Of a DNA stretch of 64,000 bases, positions 62,271-64,000 are shown in pieces; the stretch's first letter is position 1, and each line of letters begins with the position of its first letter. Under the pieces are notes generated by a model, which worked only from the letters and a program-made list of their open reading frames with translations, ran no database searches and was not told the origin of the DNA. The DNA lies in NCBI RefSeq assembly GCF_047948215.1, contig NC_134457.1, positions 89,476,898-89,540,897 of the forward strand, in the 5' to 3' direction. Position numbers and translations under genes: made by a program. This DNA is from Lycorma delicatula (taxonomy: Eukaryota; Arthropoda; Insecta; Hemiptera; Fulgoridae).

Positions 62271-63548
62271 TTTTTGAAATATCTGGGATAAAACGCAAAA
62301 CAATGGGGTTAAGAAATACACTTATTTTCTTCTACAAAATAATTTTGTTAAATGGGTAGTTCTAGAAATTAATAAAATTCATAAATTTTTGTATAAATTT
62401 TATATGTACAAGTTTACCTACAAGATTATCTCCATACTTAGAATCATATTCTCTACAAGTTTGTTTAAAACTTTTCTGTGTTGGTTTCTAAAAGAACAAA
62501 ATTGATGTTCTTAAAGGAACAGTCTCAAATTTTATAATTGTATACCTAACTATAAATTATCTTGTCAGATTCCTTTTAAAATGATAATTTTGAAAAAAAA
62601 GTATTTTTTTCACTTTTTTCAAAGTTTTTTTTTTATTTTAATGATATTTTTACTATATAATAACATATTGGTGTTGAATTTAGATTAAATGTACGTGCTA
62701 TGAGAACTTCTTTAGTAATGGTTTCTTATTTTAGATTATATTCCCTATTGAAAAGAAATTGTAAATATCAAAATAATTCAATTTGAGCTTAAAATATTGT
62801 GATTGTACTGTATACATATTTATACTATAACACTCAGACGTACTTGAATTTTATTTAAATTATTGAAATAAAGTTTATTTCTACGAACAAACCGCATTCT
62901 TGTCGCTTATTTATTTACTTATTCATTTATTTGTTTAATAAATCAGTCTGTTTATCTTAGAAGCGTATCCAATGAGTTAAGCAGGTGAGTAGGCTGGCTG
63001 CCGTTATGATAGTACTGTATTTACAAAGAACAAAGTCTATTGACGTCACGTCGTTACGTTCAGCTTGTATGAATATGTAGGACACGATGCCAGCCGTCAT
63101 TCTTTTTACTAGTGTTATTCACTATGCAAGTATATAAATTCCACTTAGTTGGGCATATACACCTATTCTCCGTACTATTGCTCTCTGTTGATTTAAGGGG
63201 TTCCGTATTACATAATATCATGTACTAATAAATAATGATAATCACTGAATATGTGATTATTATGTATAATAAAATATACGTTATTAGAATATTTAAATTT
63301 TATAAAGTCTATAATGTAATATATATTCTTACTTTTCACCTTTTAAAATATATTTAACAGAGAGAAAATAAAAGAATTTTAACCGATACAAAATTATTCT
63401 CACCGGATTTATTTTTTCGACCTTCTGAATTATCCGGATTCCAAAAATCTAGGTTAACTAAAATTCTGAATTTATGTACATGTATTTATGTAAATGTAGG
63501 CATTATGTTGGTCTATATATTATTTATATCTCAGAAACAGTTTAACTT
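62271..63548. other. AT-rich DNA; possible regulatory-like words
   Basis: TGACGTCA (CRE consensus) at 63041-63048 and a TATATAAA at 63131-63138 lie 90 bases apart in a GC-richer patch (62990-63190). No transcript is supported. Confidence 0.35.
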
Positions 63549-64000
63549 TACGAGGTGTGGCTATTAAATAAAGAGACTAATGCTGTAAAATATTTTATTT
63601 TAAATTTATTCATATTTAGTTATTATCCCTTCAATATACACCCCTCCTCTATCCGTACAAACCTCCATGCGAATTTTCCATTATTCGAAACAGTGCTGGA
63701 AATCTTCTGTGAGCTCTTCCATGACGCGTACCGCTTTTTCTTTCCCAGCTTCAGCGGTCTGAAATCGTGTTCCTTTTAATGTAGATTTGACCTTGAAGAA
63801 CAGATAAACGTCACATGGTGCCAGACCAGGTGAATAAGGCTGACGGTCTAACACTGAGATGTTATATTTGGCTAGAAATGTCTTGACAGACAATGCAGTG
63901 TGAGCCGGTGTGTTGTCCTGATGAAGAACCCATGACTTGTTCTTCCACAATTAGGGTCGTTCTTTTCGTATCTTTTCACGGAGTTGAGCAAGGACCTCAA
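63549..64000 (-). pseudogene. mariner transposase, 3' half, broken; runs off the edge
   Basis: The minus strand reads SWVLHQDNTPAHTALSVKTF, then PYSPGLAPCDVYLFFKVKS and EELTEDFQHCFE. These are the mariner HQDNAPAHT and PYSPDLAPCDFYLFPK blocks (second and third catalytic aspartates, D..D34D). A TAA lies just before LWKNKSW (about 63951) and another after HCFE (63678), where active copies have sense codons, so it is dead. The 3' terminal repeat CGAGGTGTGGCTATTAAATA starts at 63551 next to a TA dinucleotide. The 5' half lies beyond the window. Confidence 0.88.

Noticed and set aside
63041..63138. Promoter with CRE and TATA
   Set aside because: The words are consensus-like but short, and no coding exon follows.

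Overview
The window is AT-rich animal DNA. Its long (TA)n tracts, intron-style exon, tRNA-derived SINEs and dense layers of dead transposons point to an arthropod, almost certainly an insect. The two SINE families look like ones I associate with Hemiptera, but that is recollection and not proof. I see no bacterial gene, operon, rRNA, intact tRNA gene or CRISPR array.

One host gene is supported. A single coding exon on the + strand (ATG at 10360, splice donor at 10798) encodes the N-terminal part of a C-Maf-inducing protein (CMIP) orthologue: a serine-rich leader followed by the start of the conserved PH-like region. A good splice acceptor lies just upstream (AG at 10316-10317). I could not find the next CMIP exon anywhere downstream, so most of 10.8-64 kb is probably one very long intron, or intron plus intergenic DNA.

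The rest is a transposon graveyard. 1-10 kb: a Tc1/mariner-like transposase relic, a long-terminal-inverted-repeat element, a complete-looking Helitron (3095-5331, minus), a SINE, an old dispersed repeat and a LINE tail. 11-25 kb: microsatellites, a LINE tail, an internally deleted Jockey-like LINE, GC-rich repeat debris, SINEs and a second transposase relic. 25-36 kb: a short Helitron (25952-26687), a SINE, a Tc1/mariner-like transposase gene split by an R1-like LINE with a 12-bp target-site duplication (28489-30764), an R1-like fragment beside hAT transposase remains, and another transposase relic. 36-50 kb: mostly featureless, with a strand-skew flip, a LINE relic, an inverted Helitron copy, several striking hairpins and a ~386-bp foldback element. 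50-64 kb: SINEs, a Helitron 5' end, nested palindromes, a dispersed repeat family, a LINE tail, a full copy of the long-terminal-inverted-repeat element, and a broken mariner running off the right edge.

The genes do not form a pathway. The useful biology here is the insertion history: nested elements, shared termini and a family of perfect or near-perfect hairpins. All transposase and reverse-transcriptase frames that I could read are broken by stops, frameshifts or deletions, so nothing in the window looks able to move on its own.
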